Positions 46,576 through 57,986 of a stretch of DNA of 64,000 nucleotides are shown in pieces. This DNA is from Mariannaea sp. PMI_226. Taxonomy: Eukaryota > Ascomycota > Sordariomycetes > Hypocreales > Nectriaceae. Both the position numbers and the translations under genes were made by a program. Within the stretch, counting starts at the first letter, position 1. Each line of letters begins with the position of its first letter. Below the pieces are notes generated by a model. It saw nothing but the letters and a program-made list of their open reading frames with translations, was not told the DNA's origin and searched no databases. Location of the stretch: positions 1,240,001 to 1,304,000 of the forward strand of contig JANFOG010000005.1 in assembly GCA_024336345.1 (NCBI GenBank), in the 5' to 3' direction.

Positions 46576-48210
46576 CTCAGAATCTGACACATGTAATACT
46601 TACATGCATTTCGTGGAAATAAGATGATGTTGTCACAAAAAAGGAAAATATAATTAAACACCTGCTCGTATTGTAATATTGGTCGGGACGCTCAAATGTG
46701 GAGATGAATATACTGATCACGTAGGATCCAGACCCTGCGTTTAAACAGAAGTTCATGCCCAGTTCATCTAAGTGAATCCTCGAGGAGGCGTGTGCGAGAT
46801 GAGGAGCGTCGGCCGTTTCGTCGGACGTAAATGCCAAGGTTATCTTGCTGTACACCACCGCGGAAGCTGATCGAGATGGATACCAATCTACCTAGATAAT
46901 ATTTTAGAGACTGGAGCCGAGTATTAGCAGTTTTATGAATATTGGAAGCTTGATTCCGCTTATCAAGGATCTCTGAACGAAGGAGCGGGAGTCGAGTCCA
47001 ACCAAGTATAAAGAGTATTCCCGTTTAGTAGACGTGAGCTCAGGCCTCTTTTACTAGATTCAACTATGTATGGACTCTACAAGAAAGATTTTGACATTAA
47101 TATCTGAGTGGTAGATATTTCCATAAGTAAAGCACTTTCGAAATCCTGAATCTCTAAACCACTTGGGCTCTGAAGGGTAATCTCCGTCATCACGTAATCC
47201 ATCGCCATACTGGACTGGTCCCTGTAATCAATTTCATTCGCATTTGAGTCGAATCTATGTAACAGGCTTGTAGATTCTCCAAAGATTTTATCGTCCTGCT
47301 TTGGATCCTCCACATGGAAAGCATCCTGTCATAGAGACTACGGGGTATTGCGAGGTCTAGGTTTCATGAGCTTTCCATCTTGAGAACAGGAAGCGGGAAA
47401 GACTCTACTATTGTGATAATTGAGGATGAGAAATTATGAGATGCTGAAGTCGACAAAGCGAATGATATTTTTAGAGTGTCACAGATACATTCGGGTTGGG
47501 TGTCGGTTCAGACTTCAAATCTAAAGCGAAACAAGCAAAAGGCTTCAACGAATTGCCTATTTTTACTAGAGGAACTTGTTTGAAAGTAATGATATGAAGA
47601 AGAAATATTCGCGGTCTTCTCCTTGCAGTATTTACTTGCCATTTTATCGACGACCCGACAGTGTGGTTTAGATACCTTCAACCTTGACGCAAGAGATTAC
47701 AGGCGCATCATTGAGGAACGGCCAGGAGGAATGGCCTCTGAGAGAGTTTGGATATTAAGCTGCAGTTGCCTTATTTTGATTCGATGGCTCTGTCATTTGA
47801 TCCGTAGTTGAAACTTGCTTCGATACACACCGACTTGGGTAAATGAGGGTGTTGGATAATCTGAGCATTACCGACTCACCATGCCTCGTCTCGACTCAGA
47901 TGCTGAAACGATGAAATTAAAATCCATCCGAGCCGTTATGGATAACAGAGTGCGACGGCTACATCAAATTCTATCCACAATGCAGGTCCCATCAATAACG
48001 CAACGTAGGTTTGAGTTCCAAGATGATGCCGAGATCTAACGTCGTGATATTCGTTCCCTGATTTCAAGCCGCTAGCAAATAAGAGGAAGATCAGAAACTC
48101 GGATGCTTCACCATCAAAGGATCACGTTGACTATACATTTTTTCCGTTATTGGCCGAGCTTGTGTTCCTTCCGTCAGACAAAGGGAGTGTCATGTATCAG
48201 TCATGTTTGA
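46576..48210. pseudogene. Decayed coding sequence, RIP-like (two or more relics)
   Basis: Protein-like frames are broken by stops that C-to-T changes could explain. On the plus strand one frame is open for 72 codons (47593-47808, YEEEIFAVFSLQYLLAILS...), then meets TGA 47809, TAA 47857, TAA 48037, TAG 48073 and TGA 48208 with protein-like text between (KLKSIRAVMDNRVRRLHQIL). On the minus strand, open frames lie at about 46890-46670 (SDETADAPHLAHASSRIHLDELG) and 47325-47077 (EITLQSPSGLEIQDFESALL), and a further one near 47065-46966 is followed by in-frame TGA and TAA. Every listed stop is one C-to-T step from Arg or Gln. I cannot name the original gene or genes; a live gene on the minus strand with unusual splicing is not excluded. 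Confidence 0.4.
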
Positions 48211-48957
48211 GAGCACGATAATTGACAAATCCTCCCCGCCCACATACTCGGTTGATTCTATGCGCGCATGCTACTGTGAAAGAACAGACCCTTCGTCGCA
48301 TTGAGAGGCACTTTATGACGCGATGTATGCTTGAATCGAAATTCTTTGGGATTGACGCTACCATGAATCAAACTCCAAGCCATGCATTGTCAATTTACCC
48401 GGAGTCATTGAGCTACAAATTGACAAGCTCATCATTAGGCTTCGGACTTTAGCTAGATGCGGCATCAACAGGCGTCACGCTGGCTGACACGCGGACACGA
48501 AGGTCATGATAAGTGGCCGACCAAACGGATTAAGCGGAGGCGGAGGCTTGGCTGGCTGGCCCCTCCAAAATCGGCATCGGGCACTTGTATCCACACTCTC
48601 TCGATGGTGATAGCTAAGGTTATTTTTCTCCTTCAACATCATTGTACTGCAGTACTGGAGCACGGCACCCTCGACCTCAACATTGACCGCTTCATCAACC
48701 TCAAGTGCGTCGCTCTGTATCGCCGACATCATCTCTCTTGGCTGCGGCCTTTGTCGCCGTCGCGCTCGCTTTCCGATGCTATCGTCTGTACGATGAGAGC
48801 TGGTGCACCATCAGCACTAGCTTACCACCCGAAGCATTCCTCCTAGTATTTCAACCTCGTGCCTCTCCTAAACAGCCCTCTCCGAGTTTCGCATTTCCTC
48901 TACGTGACGATCCTTGGGTCTACACTCCACACTACAAGTCAAACCCTTTGACGTGCC
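48211..48957. promoter_or_regulatory. Upstream region of the RING ligase gene
   Basis: Probably promoter and leader of the gene at 48958; the last 150 nt are C/T-rich. A 129-codon open frame at 48457-48846 has no recognisable content. Confidence 0.45.
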
Positions 48958-50677
48958 ATGGTCATGGCGTCGTCCCGAGCCCCACGTTACGGCATAACCG
49001 CCTTGATCTGGATGCTCTTGGCCTGCCTCTTCGCAACAGCCCTCGCCGACGATGACATTAGCACTTCACCTGAAGGAGACGTTCCAGAATGGGCCGCAGT
49101 AAACGGCATGCAGCTCACCCTATATACCGATGATAAGAGATTTGCACCTTCACCTATACAATTCACCGTCATCCCTCTGACGGCAAGCCTTGGCTTGAAC
49201 AGCTCCAATGGAGAGGAACGTGGTGTATGCAATCATGGAGCGAACATGTTTGGTCTGGCAGTGCTAACGTCGTCACCCAGGTTGTTAGAATCAACGGAAC
49301 TATAATCGCGACCGATTCCTCCAACTACAACAACATCACAAAGTCAAATGTAGCGTATCTCTCCTGCGATAACTCCTCGGACAGTGGCTTCATCGACCCA
49401 AACAAGATTCTGAATACCTTGATGCAAGTCAAGCCCAAAGCCATTGTACTGTACTCGACCTCGAAAAACTGGTGCTCTATCTCGCCGACCCCGTCGTATC
49501 CCCAGTACTCGAGCATCCTCTCGATGGCCGACGGGGCGGAAGCTTCTCAGGCGCTTGCATCCCTCGTTAGTAGGACCTCCAAGGGCGACAACGTCAAAGT
49601 TGCGATATTTGGAAATAACACAAATAATGGGGCCAATGACGATGGAAGCAGTGGGAAGAATAACCCCGCAGTCGCAATGAGCATTCTCTACAGTATCACC
49701 GGGATAGTTACTCTCCTCTTCGCCGTCATTATCATAACAGGCGCCGTGAGAGCCCACCGCTATCCAGAGAGATATGGACCCCGAAGGGCTCGTCATGGCC
49801 TTTCGCGGCAAAGTCGTGCGAAGGGCCTTGCGAGGGCGGTTCTAGACACCATCCCCATAGTGAAATTTGGAAACCAAACACCTCCCAAACCTGATCCCGA
49901 ACTCGAGTTGGATGCAATCACAAACGATGGAAATGAAAATACCGGACAGCAGCAGCAGCAACAACAACAACAACAACAGCAGCAGCAACAGCTACAAAAA
50001 AGTACAAATATGATAAGCGAAACGCGACAGCCAGATATGACATCACCGGGAGAGAGCACTGACGCAGCTACTTCTGCAGCCCCAGAGTCACCCACGCTGG
50101 AACGTCAAGCAAGCCCCAACGGCGACGAAGGCAGGGAAGATGCCAATCTTGGGTGCTCTATCTGCACAGAAGATTTTAAAGTTGGAGAGGACGTGAGAGT
50201 TTTACCTTGCCGACATCAATATCATCCAGCTTGCGTAGATCCGTGGCTAATCAATGTCTCTGGAACTTGTCCACTCTGGTAAGCATGGAGTTAATTTCTC
50301 ACACAGTTTTGACACCACTGACAATACTTGACAGTCGATATGACCTCCATCCTGAAAAGACTAGCCAAGTACAGGAGGGCGCAGGTAGCAGCAGCACAAA
50401 TGCTCTGCCCCCTCCTCTGGTTCTTGAAGGTGCCGAGAATGACGCACCTCACCTCGAGCATCGCAACCGCCTCTCTCGGATCTTTGACGTCAACCGTTTA
50501 CGACAAGCGACGGTAGAGGAGCAGATGGAGGCCCTCAGGCGGATGAGAGCCGAGGCCAACGAGTCTGACCGTCAGGAGCACCCAGACGGAGAGTCCCGGG
50601 GCCAAAGTGCACGATTAGCGGCCAAGCTCAGGGAAAGATTCCGCATTCGAACCCGCGCCCAGGCAGCTGAGGATTGA
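48958..50677 (+). CDS. PA-TM-RING type E3 ubiquitin ligase, membrane-bound
   Basis: Exons 48958-49224, 49281-50278 and 50335-50677, giving 535 residues. A signal peptide (IWMLLACLFATALA) is followed by a lumenal region with several N-glycosylation sequons and a protease-associated-like fold (KPKAIVLYSTSKN). A transmembrane helix sits near residues 219-245 (ILYSITGIVTLLFAVIIITG). The cytosolic part has a 15-residue glutamine run (312-326) and a RING-H2 domain from 381: CSIC, then CRHQYH, PAC and CPLC, the last Cys completed across the second intron. Such proteins ubiquitinate cargo on endosomal or vacuolar membranes; the target is unknown. The first intron is 56 nt (donor GTATGC, branch GCTAAC). 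A helical, Arg/Glu-rich C-terminus follows the RING. Confidence 0.9.
49947..49991 (+). repeat. CAG/CAA repeat encoding 15 glutamines
   Basis: Mixed CAG and CAA codons (4 CAG, 6 CAA, 3 CAG, CAA, CAG) in frame within the RING ligase, between the membrane helix and the RING domain. The mixed codons suggest a fairly stable tract. Confidence 0.9.
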
Positions 50678-53600
50678 AACAAAGAGACTAAACGGTGCAT
50701 CACAGTCTAGACCGACGAAGGTTACCTAGACAGCGCCAAGTTTATTACTACTCTCAGTTGATGACGCAGCCAGCATTCAGTTTTTTCTTTCTTTTTGATA
50801 TCATGTGAGGGCTCTGAGTATTGCTATTTGCCCCCCTTTCTTTATGTCTCTTTCTTAGAAATGTGTTTTCAGTGTGCAGGAGCCTGATGCATGTCATGGA
50901 ATGCATTGGGTACTCATAGACAGCCAGTCAACTTTCAGACGTGGCTGTGAACTGCTTGAGATTCGGCGTTGGGAAATGGCGATTAGGATATGACGAATGA
51001 TTTGGGATTCCCTAATATGAGAAATGAGAACGAAAGCATATTTGGCGTTTGAGAGAGACCTCATGATATATGTAAATACTATTCATGTATTCTTTATTCA
51101 AATCATGCTGCAAAATGTGTACTATTTGTCACTTGGCTTAGGTGAATGGCATGCCCTTGGGATATCATCCCATGTCCGTACACGGCGTGTTTGTCAATCA
51201 CGGACCTTGTATCTGTCCCAGACTATAGGATGAGATCGTTTGATGAGGTACTCCCTTGTACCATAAACGCAAAAGAGATGAGGAGCGCGTACAGATTAGA
51301 GAAGTGACCCCCAGATCAACTTCTGGGCTACCGAGAGAGCGAACCCCAAAGATACCCTAGTAATGACAAACGACGGCAGAGGGGACTTCTGGTTCAGCCA
51401 CTAAGTATACCGGAAATTCAATGGTTTGATTCACCGAAAAGTAAATAGAAATATTACTCTGTTGAGGTGGCATCCCATGGCTGGTGGTGTCGAGGACCTG
51501 CAGGACGGGCCAAAAAGGGATACAGTGCGAGGGGTTAGAAACTATGCTTCTTGCAGCAAATCGCTAGATCATCTCATTCACCTCTCGCGACGTTGGCGAG
51601 CATCACAATGTTGAAGGGCTACCGTCCAGGCACGTACAGCTTGCATACTCGATGAATGTGGTGGGACTTGACTGAGCCCGTCGACGACAAGTCTACTCAT
51701 CCACGTTGCCAACGGTGGGCACGGGCTGCTCCTCTCTGTTGAGCGTATTCTTCAACGGCGATCGTCGTTGTTGTCTTGATCGGCACGCGCGAGGTGGGTT
51801 TGGCGGGCTGTCATACTGTGCTGAGCCGGTTCTGATCTGCGCCTTTATACGAGTGACAGCAACACATTATTTCAACCACAAACGCCAGCCCCAAATTGCA
51901 CAAGCAGGGCTCTAGCTTGAAATAAAGCTTCTCTTCATTGGGAAGAGAGAGCGGCACACTACGTACTTGTGTGGCCGTCCATATGAGTGGCTTTTGTTTT
52001 CATTTTCTTTTCTCCTTCAAGGGCGAACAGCAGCAGCACTTGAGCCAGCGGATCCTCTCTTGGCTGCTCAGACAAATCAGAGCTGGAAGCCCAAAGCTGA
52101 TGGCTCGATGGAGAGCGAGCCGATCTTGGCGCACTTTTACTTGAGCAGCGGGTGCCCTCGTGATGGTTTACTGGGTTCCACTGCGTGACGGCGGAGATGG
52201 TCTCTACCTTTTGCTTCTGCTTAACTGCGCGTACTATCCATGGTACGTATGCTATTGATGGCACGGCACGTATTTGTTTCGTCCAGGACGATGAACGAAG
52301 TGGGTGAGTAATGAGTTCGGAATGACCAGCCACTTATTACACAATAGTCTCAGTCACTCTGATGATTTTAGCCACATAAGGTCTCGTGTTTGCCATACTA
52401 GTTTATTGTTCTGGCTTCCTTCTTTCTCTTCCTTTGCCCTCTCTTCTAATTCTTTTCTTTCTTTTTCCTTTTTTCTTTCATTCAAAGCTTTGCCTTGTGT
52501 GGCGGGGATCTTCCTTGTCGATTGCTGCCAACACGTCAGTCATAGTGTCTCAGTGATCATCTCAAAGGCCTCAAAGAAGCAAAACCCCCCCAAAAAGAGG
52601 AAGAAAAAAAGCAAACACCGTCCAATAGATTGAGGGACGGAAGCGGTTCTCGACCCAGGTGGATGGGATGGCCGAATAGGTGGAGAGAGCTGATGTCCGC
52701 CGATCTATCCATTTTCTGGCAACAAATTGGTGGCTTGTTATTTTTTTCCTTTTTACTCTGTGTACCCCGAAAACTTGATGGTTCAGGACACTATGAGTTT
52801 AGCCAAGGTGAAGCTAAATGGATGTAAGAAGTAAGAAGAAATACGAAAACAGTGTAAACTGGTAATTGAGACATTGATTTTCGGTGTTGATGATTCTAGA
52901 CACCTTCAAGCCTGGGTTGGTTTATCTGAGATTTGAAGTGACGGTTTGCAACAAACGAATCTCCATAGCATCATTTTCCCCTCTCTTGCGGGCGGCGAAA
53001 GTCCACTGGGGGCCGCCCTACCCACCAACCACCCATCTCCTCGTCCGTGCCGTTGACAACAATTCGAAAGTCCTTGACAATGCGGGGTGGCTTTGGTGGT
53101 AAATGAAAAAAAAAAAAACCGTAAAGGAATGAAAAGAGGAGAAACAGAAAAGCAAATAAAGAAAGGAAGAAAGAAAACCAAAGCGATCTGTTGTGTCCCC
53201 GGCCAATATCAAAAGCTCCGTTTCAACTCCTGTAGGGAGGAAGCTGTGGTCGTTTGGTGGCGTTTTTCTGAGCCGTCACATTCACGACTTTTATTGGTAT
53301 AGCAACATGAGATGGACACAAAAGCAATCATGTATTGCACAGGACTTACAGAGCTACTGCATGTACTACCCTGACTTGTTGGGTGTCGTACCTCCGGGTT
53401 AGACTGTCATCATTTAGCGCGCTCTCTCTCTCCCGCCTCCGTCTCAGCCTCACCCTCTCCCCATTGTTGCCCTGCAATCTATACATTGCGTTCTTTTTTT
53501 TTTTCTATCTATTTGCCTCTTCATGTCTCTGATTTCTTTTTCTTTGCTTCTACGTTAGCTGCAGGGAGACAGGACAGATACGATCCAGACACTCGCTGTT

Positions 53601-53820
53601 TCCCCCCCATCCCCACTCACAGGCATAACATAGATGGGAGTCGAGCCCTGTCGAATCGGGTTCGAGTCGAGTCGAGTCCGAGTCTCCGCGGCGGGTAAGG
53701 GAGAGACATTAAGCAATACATGGTAACACAACGCCTGAACAAAGCATCACAATGAATGCATCAAATGATAACTCCAAATGCCTGGGCAGAAACAGCGGTG
53801 TGGTGCACCCGTAAGCCCAA

Positions 53821-53842
53821 TATATATATATATATATATATA
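53821..53842. repeat. (TA)11 dinucleotide repeat
   Basis: A perfect TA repeat of 22 bp in the gene-poor region. Confidence 0.9.
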
Positions 53843-54577
53843 AAAGGTTCCAATACTGAATAGGGAACACTGATGAGATGGGCATCTTGGAGATGAATCT
53901 GGAGATGAGAGATGAAGAAGCATCAATGGGCCATGATGAATGTCTCTCCTCTAAAAATGGTGGCTTGCTTGTTGGTGGTTAATCTCCACCTCGATGAGAG
54001 ACAGGGCCGGGGGCGACTGGGAATCTATCAGCGTTCCCCGAGATCTACAAGATTAGTTACTGTATTCCGTATTGGTGGGCTTGTTTGCATCTACTCCATT
54101 TCCTACGGAGTACAGTACGGAGAGCTACAAACAGAAGAGGGGGGCTTCTCACTCTGGGTACATACAGTACACCATCGCATGTAAATGGATCATCAGAATG
54201 CCGTCACCCAAAGTTGCTGCCGTGTCTAAGCTAGTGGGCGAGGGGCTGCCCGAACAGCACTACTTCGTTGTGCGTACTCTAGGTAGATACATGCAGCACG
54301 TAGCCCTTCTGCCAGATGTACAGTACCCTCCGCACCTTACAATATCAACGACGATGGTTGAAGTAAGTTGGTGCTAATCGAACGGAGGTCGGGACCCTGG
54401 TTCAAGCTCGAAGGTCCAAGCACTCAGCGACATCCGTGATTTGTTGGGCGGGATGCGGCTATCGATCCTAGTTGGTCGATTGGGTACTAACTGGATGTGC
54501 TCGGAGGCGTGTGACAGACTGATGATGAATCAAACTGGTTTTTTAGCTGCATCTCGTCCCGTTCAGCTTTGGCTGCA

Positions 54578-54625
54578 GCGTGTGTTCAGTGTGTGTTCAG
54601 TGTGTGTTTGGGTGTTTTTGTGTGT
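54578..54625. repeat. GTGTGTTCAGT tandem repeat
   Basis: Two copies of gtgtgttcagt followed by a GT-rich degenerating tail. Non-coding as far as I can see. Confidence 0.6.
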
Positions 54626-55262
54626 GGCTGTCCTAAGTTGTCTCGCGCCGCCCTGTTATGCATGAAAAGCCGGGAGGGTGGAGGGAAGACAAAAGTTGAG
54701 GATCATTGCAGACGAAGATGTACATACCTACCTACATAATCATCATCACCTCTCACAAACATTTTATATGTGCCATGTATGTGTGCGTGTGTGTGGCTTT
54801 GCTGGCAAGCAGCAAACGAACCCCTCGCGTTTGTAGCCACATCACACTTCCACCAAGAAGATTGGTTGGTGCGGATTCGGAGTCGTTTGCAACGATACAA
54901 CACCACTCGACCAATTCTTGTCCATCATTTTCTTTCCACTTCTCCCAGTCTGTTACATCCAGATGTACAGTATTTTGGCTAAAAAGAAAGAAGGGGATGA
55001 AAAGCAACAAACAGTTGAAAGGTCATGAAAAAAAAGAAAAGAAAATGGAATGGATGAAAGCTACGCTTTGATCACTTTTCCCTTCGTACACTCCTTCAAT
55101 CTGTCAACCGGAATGGCGTAATGAACAGCATGCCTCACTGCCGCCGCCGCTTTCATCTCATTCCCAATGACTCCTCCAACACAGACGGCCATACATACAT
55201 ACTTGCCTCCGTAGCTACCTATCTTGCAGTACAGTAGCCGTAGTTGCAGCAAAGAACACACG

Positions 55263-55284
55263 CCCCCCCCCCCCCCCCCCCCCC
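55263..55284. repeat. 22-nt poly-C run
   Basis: An uninterrupted run of C, about 800 bp before the next gene. Long C runs are prone to sequencing and replication slippage. Confidence 0.85.
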
Positions 55285-56083
55285 TCTTCCCTTCTCTCCG
55301 ATGTCCCGATCTGGCTCTTGCATCGAGCTCCAGACATGCTGCATGCATAGCACCGGCACTCAGATCTAATAAGCAAGAGGGAGAGAGAGGAAAAGGCCCC
55401 GATCATTCTTCTTAAAAAAAATAAAGCCTGTGTCTAGAGTTACCTTACTTGCCCTCCCTACCTTAACCAGATCCTTCGAAGGCGTCTCGACCGCGACGTT
55501 ATTGTTCAACGGTGTTTGGAAATGACAGAAAAGCTTCATTAAACAGCCCTCTCATCCCTTACAGGAATCCGTCTCTTTTACTTATTTTATCCCCTTCTGC
55601 TCTGCTCCTCTCTTCCCGCCTCACTCCCATCCATCCATCCACCCTTGTTCAGATCTGGAAACAGAGCTCCTGCGCATCTAGCTGTCTCTACCCTTATTCC
55701 ATCAAGGGTTCAGCCGGGCTAACGACCCGTTACTTGAGGGTACTTTGAAACACACAGACACTGTTCTGCATATCTCCTTACTGGTGTCTCTCTCTCTCTT
55801 CTTACACACTCGGTCTCTGTCCCTCACCCTCCACATTCATATATCTGTCCATCTATCAGGTCATATCTTCTCTCCCATTGATGAGCTACCACACAAACAA
55901 ATCCCCGAATCTACGACGTTCCTCTCCATCTCTTTAGGCCTCTATCGCCTTATTCCTCTTCATCAACACCCCCATCATCTTCCAGTACTCATATCCTATA
56001 TTCCGTGACGTCGCCATTCTTTCTTCGATCGTTGTCTGTTGGGTACACCGGTCCTTCAACCGGCAGGTCTCACTCATCATACA

Positions 56084-57986
56084 ATGGCTCCGGCTCCAGT
56101 ATCTGTCATCACGGGAGACCACGATGATAGCCAGGTCACAACAACGACCAGCGGTGCCCGGGTCCCGGTCGTCGGCGATATCATGGGTCTCCTCGTTGCC
56201 ATGGCTTCCATCTCTGTCCTATCTATCTGCCTCTGTTAGTAAACCCCCTAGCTATGCTCGAGACAATGCCTACTGTAATTCTCGACCAGAAGGGTCCTAG
56301 GAGGCCGAGAGTCAGGAAGAAATAGCAACTGACCAATTTTTCACAGTTCAGCGAATAACGGCCATAAAAAGATGGAATAGCCTTCCTGCCATCGTCTGGC
56401 GTGAGTCGTCCTCCGAGCACCGAAGTATGACAACGAATCGTGCAGAAAATCTAAATCAAAACTCGCAGTCACATTTGCAATATATATCGACTCGTTTGCC
56501 TTCGTCGTAGTCACCACCTTGATCCAGCAGATATTCGGCGTTAATTCGAGTTATTCCATGTGCCATGGCGCTATTCTGCTCTGCCTCGTCTGCTACGTCA
56601 CCACCAAGGTCAGTTTCTTTCGAGTGCATCTTGTTTGGATACGAATTTCCATGCTAACATGATTTCCTCTTGCAGATTGTAAGCTATGGATTCTAGGACC
56701 CCTAAACTCGTTGACAATAGCGTGAGCTAATGAATCCGCCAGTTTATCTACGTCTTCCTTGTCGAGAAAGCTGTAAGTCAATATTTATCAAAATTGATGG
56801 CGCCATCCGTTAATCTTATAACTTCCTATACAGCACATCATTCGAGGCAACGGAAAAACCAGACTTCAGTCCAAGCTCTACTGCTTTAACTCTTTTGGCA
56901 TGTTGGGTCTCTACAGCATCGTCGTAGTTGTCAACTTCATTTTGTGGGTGCATCCTATTCACATTGCAATAAAACCTGGGCTGAGAAAAAATGCTAATTA
57001 TGGTTTCACAGCCGTATTGCAAAGATTGATGAGAACGGGGTCTGCATTATCGGAATGAAGAGTATCGCCATGATCCCTCTAATATCCTTCGATGCCGTCG
57101 TTAACGTTTACCTTACTGTTCTCTTTCTCATTCCTCTGAGGAGTAAGTCCTTTTTTCATTTGGAAGCTATGACTCTAAAAGACCCTATCTAATTCGTTGA
57201 CAGATCTGCATTCTTTCAAAAACATACCCAAGAGTCCTGCCAATATCCGTCTTAGACATGTGGCGTTCCGCACATTTGTCGGGTCTTGCTGTACTCTGGT
57301 TAGCAGTGTGGTGTACGTATTTCCCTATCCCTGTAAAAGATGAGATTTTCAATAAACTGACATATGGTGGTTTTAGAAACCTGACTGTTCTCATGGTCCT
57401 GAATGGAGAACCTGGCTGGGTGTGTCTCATGTGTTGCAATTCTGATGGTATGTGCTCGTAACTCTACGTTCTCAACCCCTAGGACACGACTCTCTAATTA
57501 GAATTCGCAGTTCTCTTCTCCGCACTCGTCATCCAATGGGTAACTTCCAAGGATCACGCTGGCACCGATAGTCAGGGCAGCACCAATCCTAGACATCATG
57601 AGGATAGCCGCAACCCAACTTCATCAGTCCTAGGTCACCAGTTGAAGATTATACCACCGCCCCCTTCCTCTCTTCATGGCACTGATGCGGAGATCTCCCT
57701 CGTTGCCACCGCCACGGCTCATTCCACGGACGATGGTCCTGAGATTGACATGTCCAAGGTATCCAGCACTGGGGCAGGTGGTGCCGTCGTCGTAACCACA
57801 ACTATTCACCGCCAAAGTCGGCCTACAAGCGGTGTCAGTCACGACAGAAACGCGGACTCAGAAGACGAGATGGGCTATAACTATACTCCTCGACCAATAA
57901 GCTACGGTGTCAGTAGCCGCCACGACGGAACTGAGCCGCCTCGAACTCGTATTACGGCGGGGAAGAGTACACAGGACGAGTTCTAG
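56084..57986 (+). CDS. Fungal seven-transmembrane protein, ten exons with a 3-nt microexon
   Basis: Exons: 56084-56234, 56347-56400, 56469-56608, 56676-56678, 56743-56772, 56834-56943, 57012-57142, 57204-57312, 57377-57447 and 57511-57986. They total 1275 nt and encode 424 residues with all phases agreeing. Seven hydrophobic helices can be placed, for example MGLLVAMASISVLSICL, YIDSFAFVVVTTLIQQIF, AILLCLVCYVTT, MLGLYSIVVVVNFI, IPLISFDAVVNVYLTVLF, VGSCCTLVSSVVNLTVL and SDVLFSALVIQWV. The layout (short N-terminus, EKA...RGNGKTRL loop, long Ser/Thr-rich C-terminal tail) recalls a widespread but uncharacterised family of fungal membrane proteins, possibly receptor-like. The motif SSVVNLTVLMVLNGEPGW, created by two splices, supports the model. 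No function can be given. The leader is strongly pyrimidine-rich. Confidence 0.82.
56676..56678 (+). other. 3-nt microexon (ATT, Ile116)
   Basis: Between the exon ending VCYVTTK and the one starting FIYVFLVEKA lie 134 nt. They read as two complete introns: 56609-56675 (donor GTCAGT, branch GCTAAC, acceptor TTGCAG) and 56679-56742 (donor GTAAGC, branch GCTAAT, acceptor CGCCAG). The single codon ATT between them adds one Ile and keeps phase. Skipping it would also keep phase. Confidence 0.65.

Larger units (their letters stand above)
50678..56083. other. Gene-poor region of 5.4 kb
   Basis: No supported gene. It includes A/G runs near 53105-53180, a (TA)11 tract at 53821-53842, gtgtgttcagt repeats at 54578-54625, a 22-nt C run at 55263-55284, and a C/T-rich leader from about 55530 to 56080 that leads into the seven-transmembrane gene. 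Open frames here are short and unlike known proteins. Confidence 0.5.
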
